A stretch of DNA of 64,000 nt, taken from the NCBI GenBank assembly GCA_047967505.1, contig CM106538.1; one strand, written 5' to 3'. This DNA is from Dipteris shenzhenensis. Taxonomy: Eukaryota; Polypodiophyta; Polypodiopsida; Gleicheniales. The notes beneath the pieces were generated by a model. The model saw only the letters and a list, made by a program, of their open reading frames with translations. It ran no database searches and was not told the origin of the DNA. Shown one piece after another: positions 44,491-54,800 of the stretch (positions within the stretch are counted from its first letter, which is position 1; each line of letters starts with the position of its first letter). A program made the position numbers and the translations under genes.

Positions 44491-44706
44491 TGAGAGACTA
44501 TGCTCAACATCATGTGATTACATGTGCATAGCACTAATACATATAGAGTGCTATAAAGGAAAGGGTTAGATGCCCTAACCCTAACCCTAAATGGGTTTGT
44601 ATATAAATATTCTACATTTTCAACTAAATCTAGTGTACAATTAGTCATTTGTGGTGTGCTCTCTAGATATTCCCTCTCTCCTCATCTCCACTCTTCTCCT
44701 CTCCCC
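44491..44706 (+). repeat. 3' LTR of copia A, right end rearranged
   Basis: Aligned to 39265-39526 but stops at ctctcccct, where it joins taaagggtgtgatggaatg. Contains CCCTAACCCTAACCCTAA at about 44574-44590. Confidence 0.85.
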
Positions 44707-44760
44707 TTAAAGGGTGTGATGGAATGTAATGTTCAATCCTTCAATTCCCCAGAATTGGAA

Positions 44761-45423
44761 GAATATGTAGGCTATATGTGGAGAAGAAGAATGAGGGGGT
44801 GGAGAGGGTTTTTATAATAATGGAGGTGGGAGGGATTTAGGGTTAGGACTAAACCATAGACCATTCTTGTGTCCATAACTTTTGATAGTTATCTTGGATT
44901 ACTTTTTTGTAAAAAGGAAAAATGTTCAAAATTTATGCTCTACACTTTGGTGTCCATTATATGGCTTGATTTGTCCTTTAAATGTATTTTAAAAAAAGAA
45001 ATATAAAATTTCTTAAGCTGGTAACCGAAGGTTTTTGCTTGGGTTTCTTATTATTGGCTAGAGTTGGGAAAATCTCCTAACCCTTGAGTGATATGTCTGT
45101 GATAGTTTGTGGTGGCTTGTTTTTCACATATATTTGCATATGTCTACTTTTTACTTAAGATGTTAGTCTCCTCAAAAGTGGCACCAAATGTTGGCTCTAT
45201 CCCACAACTTCCATAGGATGAGTAGGGCGTGTAGGGTTTTGAGGCTTTTTGTCACCTACATATATATTGGTGTCATTGTTTGTAGTATAAGTGTAGCTTA
45301 GGACTCAAGTCATATTCCAGTAAGAGACGTGGCTCAAGTATGGAAAGCAAACATCGTGCATGCTTTTGTGAAAGGAACATTCATCAACATTGTCAGGGTA
45401 ATGAAGGATTTCATCTCTATAGA
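44761..45423. other. No recognisable gene
   Basis: A+T- and G-rich non-coding sequence. Confidence 0.35.
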
Positions 45424-45570
45424 GGGTAGGATTTAGAAAGAGTTTTAGGGTTAAGAAGGAGGATCCAGGGTTCAGAAGGGGCTTCAGGATTACAAAGAGG
45501 CTTTAGGGTCTAGAAGGGGTTTCAAGGTTTTCAGGAGGAGGTTCAAGGTTAGAAGGGGGATCCAAGGCTA
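45424..45570. repeat. Degenerate minisatellite, about 20-26 bp unit
   Basis: Recurring 'agggttcagaaggggcttcagg' variants. Confidence 0.75.
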
Positions 45571-45949
45571 GTACATGGTGGAGAACTCATCTCCCTCATA
45601 GGTCTTGGAGGTCAAGGGTTGAGGAACTACTCTAAGAGGGTAAGGGTTTAGGGGAAACATAAGAGTGGGAGAGAAAGAAGGTGTAAGGGCATGGGGGTGG
45701 GGAAGAGAAAGGAAAAGCAAGGAGGAGAGAGAGAAGGAGGAGTTGCAATTGGAGGAGAGGGGAGTAGAAGACAAGGTTAGGACATGCTTTTGGATATGGG
45801 GTGTAAGGGAGCATGGAAACTTGGAGCAATTGCATAGAACACCAAAATAGAATTCAACACAATGCCTCAAAGAGTGTGGGCTTCATTCCATCATGAGGTA
45901 TTTATACAAGTTGGAGAGATTCTCTTTCTGAATTGTAAGAATTTCTCTC

Positions 45950-46262
45950 TCTACATGTAGAATTTGCATCTAGGATGCTCATGTAGAAGTTGCATGTAGA
46001 ACATGTAGGTAGAAGTTGCATGTAGGATTTGCATGAACATGCATGTAGTTGTTGCATGTAAGACTGGCATGTAGAACATGTATGTAGAAACTGCATGTAA
46101 GAATCATATGTAGAGCTTGCATGTAGAACATGCATGTAGAGATTGCATGTAGGAATCATATGTAGAACTTGCATGTAGGAATTTCATGTAGGAATTCTAT
46201 GTAGAACTCACATGTAGAACATGCCTATAGGAGTTGCATGTAGGAATTGCATGAAGAACATT
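45950..46262. repeat. Minisatellite based on gcatgtagaa, about 15-bp unit, around 20 copies
   Basis: Irregular alternation of gcatgtagaa and ttgcatgtagga units. On the minus strand it encodes Cys/Tyr/Met-rich repeats (LHACST, SYMQ), a product of the repeat. Confidence 0.92.
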
Positions 46263-47393
46263 CACTTTGGATTCCTAAGAGAGATTTATTCCTAGCCTTA
46301 TGGAAGTACAAGTGAAGCTTTGCCGCTACTCCATACACATATTCTATGCTACTTGAGTCTCCATGTTGACACAGAGTTAACAAATTCAACTTCTAAGACA
46401 TCTTGTACATTCCCATAATAATCTCACTATGAGAAAAGGATTGGTATCAGATGTGCTTGCTAGGCTATCTTGTATGAAGCTAGACATGACTCCACAATCA
46501 AATTTGGCTCTCTTGGAATCGATGCATTCCACCCAAAATTGCTGTCCATATGACCATAATGCACTATACTTTTTGAATTATAATGGAAACTCATGTGAGG
46601 ATGCATTATGCATAGTGATTGTGACCATGACTAACTTAAGCAAATCAAAAAGTAAGAAACTTACATGTAGATCATATCTTCATGCAAACTCTTGCTCTTG
46701 CTTGGTTACATGCACTCAATCATCTTTAGCTTGATGAAGAGCATGTTGTATCTAGCATGTGACATGTCTTTGGGGAGAAGAACAAGGTCCTGTGTGTTTG
46801 GTTGCATTGTCTTGTGCAAGGCTCTAAATCTCATCCTTACATTTTCTATTTTTGTTTGGACTCATCATATCTTTAAATTTACTTTTGCATGTTGTTGCTA
46901 TTGAGGATATAAAATTTGGTGCTGTTCTCCCTCTCATCTCTTCATGCATCTTTCTTTGAATCCCTTTGCCTTGAGCAAGCTTGGCAATGATACAATCATA
47001 ATATTTGTTATGCTAAGTGTGTGGCATATAAGGATCCATAGATGTAAGAAAATTAGTGATATACACCAATGACTCTTGCACAAGTTAGCCCTCTACCATG
47101 CTTCCCTCAAGTCTTGCTTTTCCCCTTATAAATCCCTTCAAAGCTCTCATGAATCATTAAAAGAAAAACATCCAATGATAAGGAGATCTCCTTTTGAGAG
47201 ATCCATCTATTTCACATGATCTATAAGATACCAAATTTCCTATCCATTCAAAATTAAATAGAATATAAGGTGATGTGATAGCAATCACATCTCACAATTC
47301 TATTAATATTTTAATAAGCATACTTTCATCATAATTGGGGAGGATAAACTAACCAAGTAATAAAGGAGTTATAGCAATGCATTGCAATCGTGG
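46263..47393. other. No recognisable gene
   Basis: Short open frames (46429-46734, 46692-46904) without motifs. A tggtatcag at about 46441 is not a PBS. A small 8-bp hairpin gatgtgat-agca-atcacatc lies near 47270. Confidence 0.35.
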
Positions 47394-48110
47394 TTACAGT
47401 AATGAACCATACTCTGAAGAGCGTTTAAGAATTAATGTCAATTCAAAACATGTAAGAGTGGAGTTGAGGTCACTAAGTTTATTATCATTTGTAAATTCTC
47501 CTTTCAAGCAATGCATGTGTCCAACCAGTTTTTGAAAAGAGGCAATGTCCTTTTTTACCACTATAACCACGCATTTAGCACCATGACTCGACATCCTATC
47601 CATTTCCCTTAAGTCTTCTCATGCTCACCATGTGTCTTTGTCACCAACCAAATGTACCCAAATATAAGTCCCCCACATTCTTGAAAATATGCATGGGATC
47701 CAAGACATGATTAACCTATAACTGACTCAATAAGGAAGCTCTTGAAAGATCGAATGCCTCTTCATACATAGTGGAGAATGCTATCCATTTACAATCCAAG
47801 ACTTGTGCCAATCACTTGACTTCAAAGAAGGAGATTTAGGACCAATTATCCTATCATGCATAGGATGGTCACATGGGAGGTATCACAAGTATGAACTTCA
47901 GAAATAATTTTCTTCAAATATTTGGAGTGTGATGCCTCCAAATGATCACTATAAATAGGGCAACCATGATACCTACTATGTTTAAACACTTACTTTCATA
48001 AAAAGGTCTTTAGGCATGCATAGATCACACTCCAAAGCACATGAAATTAATTTTGTGTCAAATCTACAAGCATGTATGTGCGTAGTCCCCTCTTGTAGAT
48101 AACTTTGGGG
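47394..48110 (-). pseudogene. CACTA tnp2-like transposase fragment, copy 2
   Basis: The segment 47622-48095 is a direct-orientation homologue of 35109-35580. Minus strand: HGCPIYSDHLEASHSKYLKK (second Cys of the C-x-x-C box is Tyr), LPCDHPMHDR in pieces, LKSSDWHKSWIVNG, NHVLDPMHIFKNVGDLYLGT, GDKDTW, EDLREMDRMSSHGAK, then KKDIASFQKLVGHMHC. It extends about 200 bases further towards the C-terminus than copy 1, into the region that in tnp2 follows D-MH-EKN and precedes the second catalytic part. Frameshifts and stops make it dead. Confidence 0.72.
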
Positions 48111-48274
48111 ATCTTTCCGTTTGGAGTAATAGGAGAGGATACCAAACTACCAAGGCCAGGGTAAGCAGGGCTTTACCAAGGGGGAAAAAGTTTGACTCAG
48201 GGGTAGGGGGAAAATCTTCACACCTCTGCATAGTTGGTTTCCTAAGCAACAAAAGTGGTTATAGCCGAGAATAG

Positions 48275-49215
48275 ATGAATCTTCTTTGTTTTTTCTACAT
48301 TCCATCCCTCTTTTTTGGCATTCCATCCCTCTTCTCTCTTTTTCTGCATTCATTCCCTTTTTTTCTACATTCCACCTCTTTCTCCTCTTCCTTTTTATGC
48401 ATTCCATCCCTCTTCACTTTTCCACATTCCATCCCTTTTCTCTTTCTGTATTCTGTATTCCATCCCTCTTTTTTCATTCCCTCTTCTCTTCTCTTCTTTT
48501 TCTACATTCCATCTTGCATTCTCTCTTCTCTTTTTGTAGTCCACATTTTGTATTCCATCACTCTTTCCCTCAAGTCCTTTTGTGTTCTATATTTTGCATG
48601 CCATCCCTCTTTCCCTCTTCTCTTTTTGCATTCTACATTCTACATTCTACATTCCATCTCTCTTTCTATATTCCCTTCCCATTCTCTTCTTTTTCTTTTG
48701 TTTTGCATTCCCTCTTCTCATCTCTTCTTTTTTGGCATTCCCTCATCTTTTCTCTTTCCCTCTCTTTCCCCTTCCTTTTTCACATTCCATCCCTCTTCTC
48801 TCTTTTTTCATTCCATCCCTCTTTCTGCATTTTCCTCTTCTCTTCTCTTCTTTTTTCGCATTCCACCCCTCTTTTTTGCATTCTTTCTTCTCCTCTCTTT
48901 TCGAATTTTGTATTATTTTGCATTCTTTCTTCTCTTCTCTTTCCACATTCTGTATTCTGCATTCCATCAATCTCTTTTTACATTTGGCATTCCCTCTTCT
49001 TTACATCCATCCACCTTCTCTTTTCCTCTTCTCTACATCCATCCCTCTTCTCTTTTCCACATTAGGCATTCCCTCTTTTTTTCTTTTCTCCTCTTTTTTT
49101 CTTATCTACATTGAGTCTACATTCATCCCTCTTCTCTTTTCAAAATTATATCTCTTTTTATTCCCTATTTTTCAACCCTTCCCTTCCATCTCTCTTCACT
49201 TTCCCTCATTGCTAT
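48275..49215. repeat. Polypyrimidine minisatellite, about 26-bp unit, about 950 bp
   Basis: The plus strand is almost only C and T with recurrent 'cattccatccctcttctctttt' phrases. Lack of purines removes stop codons, so three overlapping plus-strand open frames of 279, 259 and 233 codons arise, all Phe/Ser/Leu/His-rich low-complexity text. These are not considered genes. Confidence 0.95.
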
Positions 49216-49454
49216 TCCATTTTGTTGATTATGCAACTCAAGTTTTGTTAATCAGTATTTTTTTGCAACTCAAGTTTTATTAACTTAGTTTCATTTATTT
49301 TTTTATTTTCAATGTAATAGCCATGTCTAGTCATCGATTATCCAAGATCAAAGTCGAGCCATTCGACACACATCTCACAGATGACTCTTGAGAAGATTTC
49401 TCTGGCATGACCTCTGACTAGCTAGAGGCATTGTAGTGGGACATTTAATCTAGC

Positions 49455-49799
49455 ATGACCTCACCTTGTGCCTATCCTTTGACTCCATATAGCAAGCCAC
49501 CCATCCCTCTAAAGGGTTCATCTCTCCCTAAAGGGACTCATCTCATAGTGAGGCATCATAGATTGGGGACTGACATCATCATAGGAAGAGTAAGGGATGA
49601 AATGGAGGACGTGGAAAGAGACACTGTGATGGGAGCAAGCTGTGGAGGACGTTGGTGCTCTTGCAATTGTGGAGGACATGGGCACACTTGTAGAGTGGAG
49701 GATGGTAGTTCCTTTTCCTTTGAAGGTGCACCATGTATTCTTGATGTAGGAAACTTGCCTCAATATCCTAACCATCCCTTTTTGTGTGACAATTGGTGA
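49455..49799 (+). CDS. Unrecognised frame with Cys-rich knuckle-like motif
   Basis: 114 codons with balanced composition: GRVRDEMEDVERDTVMG, then GGRWCSCNCGGHGHTCRVED, then LDVGNLPQYPNH. The C-N-C-GGHGHT-C part resembles a zinc knuckle but its spacing does not match C-x2-C-x4-H-x4-C. It could be a gag remnant. No neighbours support an intact gene. Confidence 0.2.
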   Translation: MTSPCAYPLTPYSKPPIPLKGSSLPKGTHLIVRHHRLGTDIIIGRVRDEMEDVERDTVMGASCGGRWCSCNCGGHGHTCRVEDGSSFSFEGAPCILDVGNLPQYPNHPFLCDNW

Positions 49800-51656
49800 T
49801 ATCTTGATCTATTTAACCAAGACACCATCATGCAAAGTAAGAGAGGCAAGTTTTAATCAGATATTTACAACCTTAAAAACAAAACTATGGAAACACAACT
49901 AGAATTTACCTTATGCTGCAACACACAATTTTTCAGAAACAATCTGAGTGTCAGCCTAATCTGGAAAACTTAAAAGAACACTTAAAAGAAAATTCAACAC
50001 AAAACTCTCAAGAGAGCGGTGCATGCCACTTTGAGAGTGAAAAAAGATGAGATACTTATATAAACTCACCTATGACAATCTAATAACTAAAAAGAAGCAA
50101 GGAGTGGTAGGAAGAGTCCAAATTGGGAAAAGGCCTAGAATAATATAGATGCAAATGAAATAAAAGGTTAAAAGACCTCCTTGAAGGGATCAATTCATTA
50201 GTGGTGGTCACCTCCATTCATTTGCAAATGTGGATTGACACCCCTTTACATGTGGACTAAAAGATTATAATTCTTTTTGTTGTTTAGTTCAAATTAAGGA
50301 AAGTGCAATCAAGGAAACTTAGATATGGTAAAAATAGCAGACGATAAAGGGTGTGCATATTCAAATAGAACACACAAGGTAAAATATATATATGACTATT
50401 TTTAAATGTTTTTATCCATTCTTTTTGTTAGTAGGTGCCCTCGATGAGTTTTATTTGGGGGATTAATTAGATGAGGGGCGAATGGGCAGAATTAACATAA
50501 ATGATTGGGCATATATTAATTACGATTCATGATTAGCTTAAGTGTAAGTGAATTTAATCGAATGTTCCAGCTTTCTTGATTCGAGAACCTTCTGACCGCA
50601 AGTATATAGAGCAAAGACGGGGAGGAGATGAGAGACTGTTATTGTGCAAATTTTTAAGGATAAGGCTCAAGATGCCAGCTCACAATCACCTCACCTATGC
50701 CTTAATCTTCATGGGCACACATCTCAGTTTGTGGAGTTGATGTTAGATGCAAATAGTGAGTGGAGCAGGAGGTCGCTTGAATACTAAATTCAGTAACAAC
50801 TGGGTAGAATTCTTTGGCTCAGTAGGCAAGAGACGAGAGGGAGAAAGGGCTAGGATGATCGATGCCATCTAGAGGAGTGCAAATTACATGCGAAAGACGA
50901 GAGGGAGAAAGGGGGGGGAGATGAAACCAAGAGTGGAGAAAGGGACAGGAAGGCAGGGGCTAGGGAGAGGTGAGGAAAGGGGGAGATAAGCTTAGGTTAA
51001 GTAGACAATTGGGAGAGATTAGCTTAGCTTAAATAGATACTAGGGGAAGTAAATTAATTAAATAGGAGAGAGATGAGATAGGAGAGGTGGAGCATAGGGA
51101 GGCAGGAACTTTAATGGATATGAATTTTGTGCAAGAAATTAGGAGTCATTCGCAATTGGTTCGGGTTCAGATACATGTGTTGTCAGGTAGATGTGAATTT
51201 ACAGAGTTGGAGGACCCATTAGAATATATAGCATGTTTGAAAGTGTTGAGGTATACTCGAAAGTATTTGGAACTATACAGGTATACTTGAAACAAATTAA
51301 AGTTTTAATATAACTTAGAAGTATACATCATAAGGAGAGGCATGGCTCTTTATTTAACTTTCTTTTCCTTTTCCTTCTTTTGAACTCACATGCAACACTA
51401 CAGTTACACACACAAGGAAGGGGTGGGCCTAGCCTTGAAAGTAACTTTGGATGTACTACCACATAAGCTACCGTTGCTCTCCTATGGAGGCATTGTGCTT
51501 GACCTTCTAAAATCTATTTACTGATTGATTTTGTAGTGAAATTCTTTTGCCTTGGAATGGACAATAAGCAAGGATATGTTGGTGGGAAGGTCTATTGAAC
51601 TTTAACAGAAAAAAGCAATTCAAATGAGTGTTAGAGAAGAAGGTGAACATAGCTCA
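49800..51656. other. No recognisable gene
   Basis: Contains a direct repeat gacgagagggagaaagg at about 50830 and 50895 within purine-rich sequence, and an open frame 51087-51290 (67 codons) without motif. Confidence 0.35.
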
Positions 51657-51776
51657 CACACACATATGTGCACACATGTAAGCATGCGCTCACGTGCATG
51701 CACACACACACACATGCATGCATGCACACATGCACACATGCATACACATAGACACACACACACACACACACACGTT
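51657..51776. repeat. (CA)n / atgcatgc compound microsatellite
   Basis: Cacacaca runs interspersed with catgcatg. Confidence 0.95.
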
Positions 51777-52081
51777 TGTAAAACGACTTGAAATTAGCTC
51801 AAAAAATGTACAAGTAGAGACAAGCGGTCTCTTAACTACATATTTACAAACACCCAGGGTATTGTAACCCAAAACCCTTAATATTTCAGTATGAAATGTT
51901 AGAAATAGTATGAAACTATATCAAAAGTGTATTGTTCAATGTCGTAGCTTGTAGACAATCATATAGGGATTGCTGCAAAGATCTCTTGAAGAAAGTGAGA
52001 GTATGAAAAGAAGCTTCCCCGAAGAGAGAATGGGTCTAGATAGTCCAAAGTGACCAAAATCTGACCACTGCAAAGCGAGTG

Positions 52082-52116
52082 CGCACACTCGCACACATGT
52101 ACACACACACATGCAC
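52082..52116. repeat. (CA)n microsatellite, interrupted
   Basis: gcgcacactcgcacac followed by tacacacacac. Confidence 0.9.
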
Positions 52117-53422
52117 GACTCTAAATGTGACCCTTGCTGTAGTTCATAGTTATTGGGCTGTTAGCTTTCTAGTTCAGAATCCAGATCACTTGCAAAACAA
52201 AAAGAGGTTCATATCCAACTTCCGAGGCCACGCATGTTTCGGTAGAGGCCCAATCTGACTTACTCTTAAAGAATGATGAGGTTTCAGAAAGCCCCAATAA
52301 AACTATTAGTCTAAAGGGCTCGAGCTATGGGGCGCCAGCTCTCGTTCACTTTCATCAATCTCGAGAGGTTCTCCTTGAACTATCTGTACTCCTCAGCAAG
52401 TAATAAAATACATTGCGCGTGCAAAACCGTAATTAAGAAGTCCAGCCTCGCAGTGTCGATGGCAGTTCTATGACACCGTCTACGGCAATGCGCAGCTTGT
52501 ACGTCGCCCAGATGCTCATCATGGCATGCAACTTGCAACATGATAGACATTGGAGCTGCTCCTGCGTCGATAGTGGCTAGCATACGTGTATTTCGCGGAA
52601 TGCAATAGACCAAAAGTTACAAAATCCTGGACTGTGAGGAGCATGGCACTCTCCTACGTCCAAGAGCATGCGCTTTCACAGAAATCCATGAGCTTGAATC
52701 TTTGGAGCGTCCAGACGAGCTAGTCACTTATATATATATTAGGACATCCAGATTCTTTCGACTGTGGACCTCTGTGCTGTGTGCGAATCACATGTTTCAA
52801 TGCGCGCACTGATCGAGAAGAAGATCCAGGAGCATGTGAACGGAGTGTAACAGATGGTGCAGTGTCAAACTCAATTTACTCCGACAACTCTCTCGTTGCT
52901 ATATATTCTAATGGGTCTACTAATACATAAAAATTCGTAACTCCTTCATCTAACATCCGATTTGCGTGGGATTTTTGCATCTACAATGTAATTTCTCGTT
53001 TTAAATGCTTATAGGCGTTGCATACTAAGAGATTCCTAAAATTGACAAAAGGCTTACATAAAATCCGAGTTTTTAACTATTACGTACATTACAATAAGCA
53101 TCGGCCACAAGCGCTTGCAAAACATTGATTTGCAAAAAGCATTGTGCCCAAACATCAACTTAGGTACCATTTCGAGATGCTTGTACAAGAGGCAGAAATT
53201 CCGGGACTCTCGGTGCACTGGAACTGATCGATTGAGACGCATCTAGAGTAGGAGCAAGCTCTTTTCTTAGACGGTGCTTTCGAAAAGATTCCAAACTCCC
53301 GGGCTTTCGTTACAGAAGCGCATTCTCATCTCTCGAATCATTTTCATTCGTTAAGGGCTCGAACCGCCATCTAAGATACCTTTTATATGGTACTCTAGCC
53401 TCACAGCAAAAAAATATATTGC

Positions 53423-53928
53423 TCACATCATTGGCGCGACTGTGTATGGCGAAACCATAGCTTTCCACAAGCACTCAGCTCTCGTGCCATCCATTCCTTT
53501 CCCTTGGGACAGGATAACTTGGAATGCCGAAGGGTAGTAGCTTCCACTCTGGAGCATTTTGAGAAGACACTTGCTTAGCGTGGCGGCAAATCTGCACCCC
53601 AACTTACATTTACAGAACATGAATGAGCGATCAAACACATATGCGCACGTCAAAGAAACACGATTCTTAATTTCGTCTGCACCCTAACGGACATACAGCT
53701 TGATACCAGCTCGCAAGTCATCCTTTGTGCCCAAAATCCTTCATGCAGTACCCCAACATCCCCTCGTAAGTGTGCATGTTCAAGAACGCGGCACATTATC
53801 ACGCCACCGAGTGGGCAGTTGACATCACATGCGATGTACTTTTGAATCAATTGGTTCACGCTCTGTATATCTATCATGATCAACAACAACTCCATTGTCC
53901 CTACACATCTCCTTACCCTCTTCGACAT
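53423..53928 (-). pseudogene. Rep-like protein remnant (family uncertain)
   Basis: Two adjoining minus-strand frames. The first (53928-53650) has IACDVNCPLGGVIMCRVL, and after a one-base shift HTYEGMLGYCMKDFGHKG (53737-53762 region). The second (53653-53423) has CLLKMLQSGSYYPSAFQV, then LSQGKGMDGTRAECLWKAM. The order C-P-x-G ... C ... HT-x2-GM-x-GYC-x-KD-x-G, then MLRSG-Y-PS and GMD-x2-RAE-LW, recalls hypothetical proteins with a replication-initiator (Rep)-like part that I remember from seed-free plants and charophytes. That recollection is unverified, and I see no HUH or helicase motif here. It is not LTR, LINE or CACTA sequence. At least one frameshift splits it, so it is probably inactive. 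An unassigned frame, 53242-53054, lies downstream in the same orientation. Confidence 0.4.
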
Positions 53929-53979
53929 CCACTATACACAAGTTGGACCTTCATGACCTCATTCTCCCCTGAAGCCACG

Positions 53980-54015
53980 ACCTTACCTCTATGCCCAACC
54001 TCTATGCCCAACCTG
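53980..54015. repeat. 13-bp tandem repeat (cctctatgcccaa), two copies
   Basis: Perfect duplication followed by a third partial unit (cctg). Confidence 0.9.
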
Positions 54016-54299
54016 TTTCCACGATTCCTCTCCTATCCCATGACCCACTGGCTTTGATAGATGCTATATTGCAAGTACCACCTCCTTTTCCAAATGATCA
54101 TCTAGATAACTCGTGCATGTCACCTTTTTTACCATTAGGTATCTGTGAAACACTAGTCCTGCCCGATGGCTTTGACACAACTTCCACATCATGCTTGTGC
54201 CTAGCCACATTAGACTCTTTAGCACCTAGCAACCTAACTCTTTAGCACCTAGCAAGCTATCTGGCCCCCCATCACCTCTATTGATTTTATCAAACACAT

Positions 54300-54800
54300 T
54301 CTCATCTTCTCACCATGAGCCAAACTTGTGTTCTCTTCTTTTATAGGACAATAACGATCATAATGACTAGCCTGCTTGCATAGATAACATGCATTGAGAA
54401 ACAGACTGTAGATAACATGAACTATTTAACTGCAACATCACCTACAAGTTGTACTTCCACATAATTTGGAGTTTCTACTATCTATTCCACAAAATCCATG
54501 CCCGCTTCAGTCCAAAATCCTTCTTCACATACTTTGGAACAACTAAAACCCTACCAAGAGCATTTGCAACAATATCCACTAATTTTCTCAACCATGCAGG
54601 CACACCAAGAAATTCCACCTAAACTAAACAGTCTTTGAAAAGAAACTCATCAATACTAAGAAAAGGAGACCATGGAATCTCCAAAATAGTAGCTCCTGCA
54701 AACATGCACCGCAATAGGAAGAAACCTTTCCCCATGAGCCAAACTGTATATCCCTCAAATAGAATCTCACACTATTATGCTAGGAATTCTTGCAACTATC
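54300..54800 (-). pseudogene. L1-type LINE ORF1 with CCHC zinc knuckle, second copy
   Basis: Minus strand: VWLMGKGFFLLRCMFAGATI, LEIPWSPFLSIDEFLFKDCL, VEFLGVPAWLRKLVDIVANA, LGRVLVVPKYVKKDFG, then knuckle C-YL-C-KQAS-H-YDRY-C at 54348-54389 with intact C-x2-C-x4-H-x4-C spacing. The sequence resembles DUF4283-type LINE ORF1 (GFFF-RF ... PW-P ... VWVRL-GLP-L). It shares the family, but little sequence, with the plus-strand ORF1 at 28060-28485. Several stops. No ORF2 is adjacent. Confidence 0.75.

Larger units (their letters stand above)
39265..44706 (+). mobile_element. Ty1/copia element A with LTRs, internally deleted
   Basis: 5' LTR 39265-39536, PBS 39537-39548, a long leader (39549-41700), gag C-terminus, protease, integrase C-terminus, RT, RNase H, polypurine tract and 3' LTR 44491-44706. 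About 1 kb encoding the GAG-pre-integrase and integrase core is missing near 42280. Inserted in or abutting the LINE ORF2 on its left. The element is dead through stops, shifts, the deletion and altered active sites. Confidence 0.9.
44393..44760. repeat. Repeat pair flanking the 3' LTR of copia A
   Basis: ttaaa-gg-gtgtgatggaat followed by gtaatgtt-a-tccttc and attccccagaat occurs at about 44393-44446 and again at 44707-44756. The phrase resembles another copia polypurine tract plus LTR start (TGTGATGGAATG), so two LTR-start-like junctions bracket the 3' LTR. Confidence 0.85.
52030..53930. other. CpG-richer patch
   Basis: Visibly more CG than the surroundings (gtgcgcacactcgcac, cgcgcactgatcgag, ctcgcaagtc). 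It encloses the Rep-like remnant at 53423-53928 and an unassigned minus-strand frame at 52613-52380 (77 codons). Confidence 0.4.

Noticed and set aside
45950-46262. CRISPR-like array of short repeats
   Set aside because: Units are about 15 bp, irregular and without unique spacers of constant length. It is a minisatellite in plant DNA.
46438-46452. tggtatcagatgtgc resembling a copia PBS
   Set aside because: Matches only the first nine bases of the PBS and no LTR end in CA precedes it.
48275-49283. Three long overlapping plus-strand open frames (279, 259 and 233 codons)
   Set aside because: All come from a C/T-only minisatellite where stop codons cannot form. The translations are low-complexity Phe/Ser/Leu/His text.
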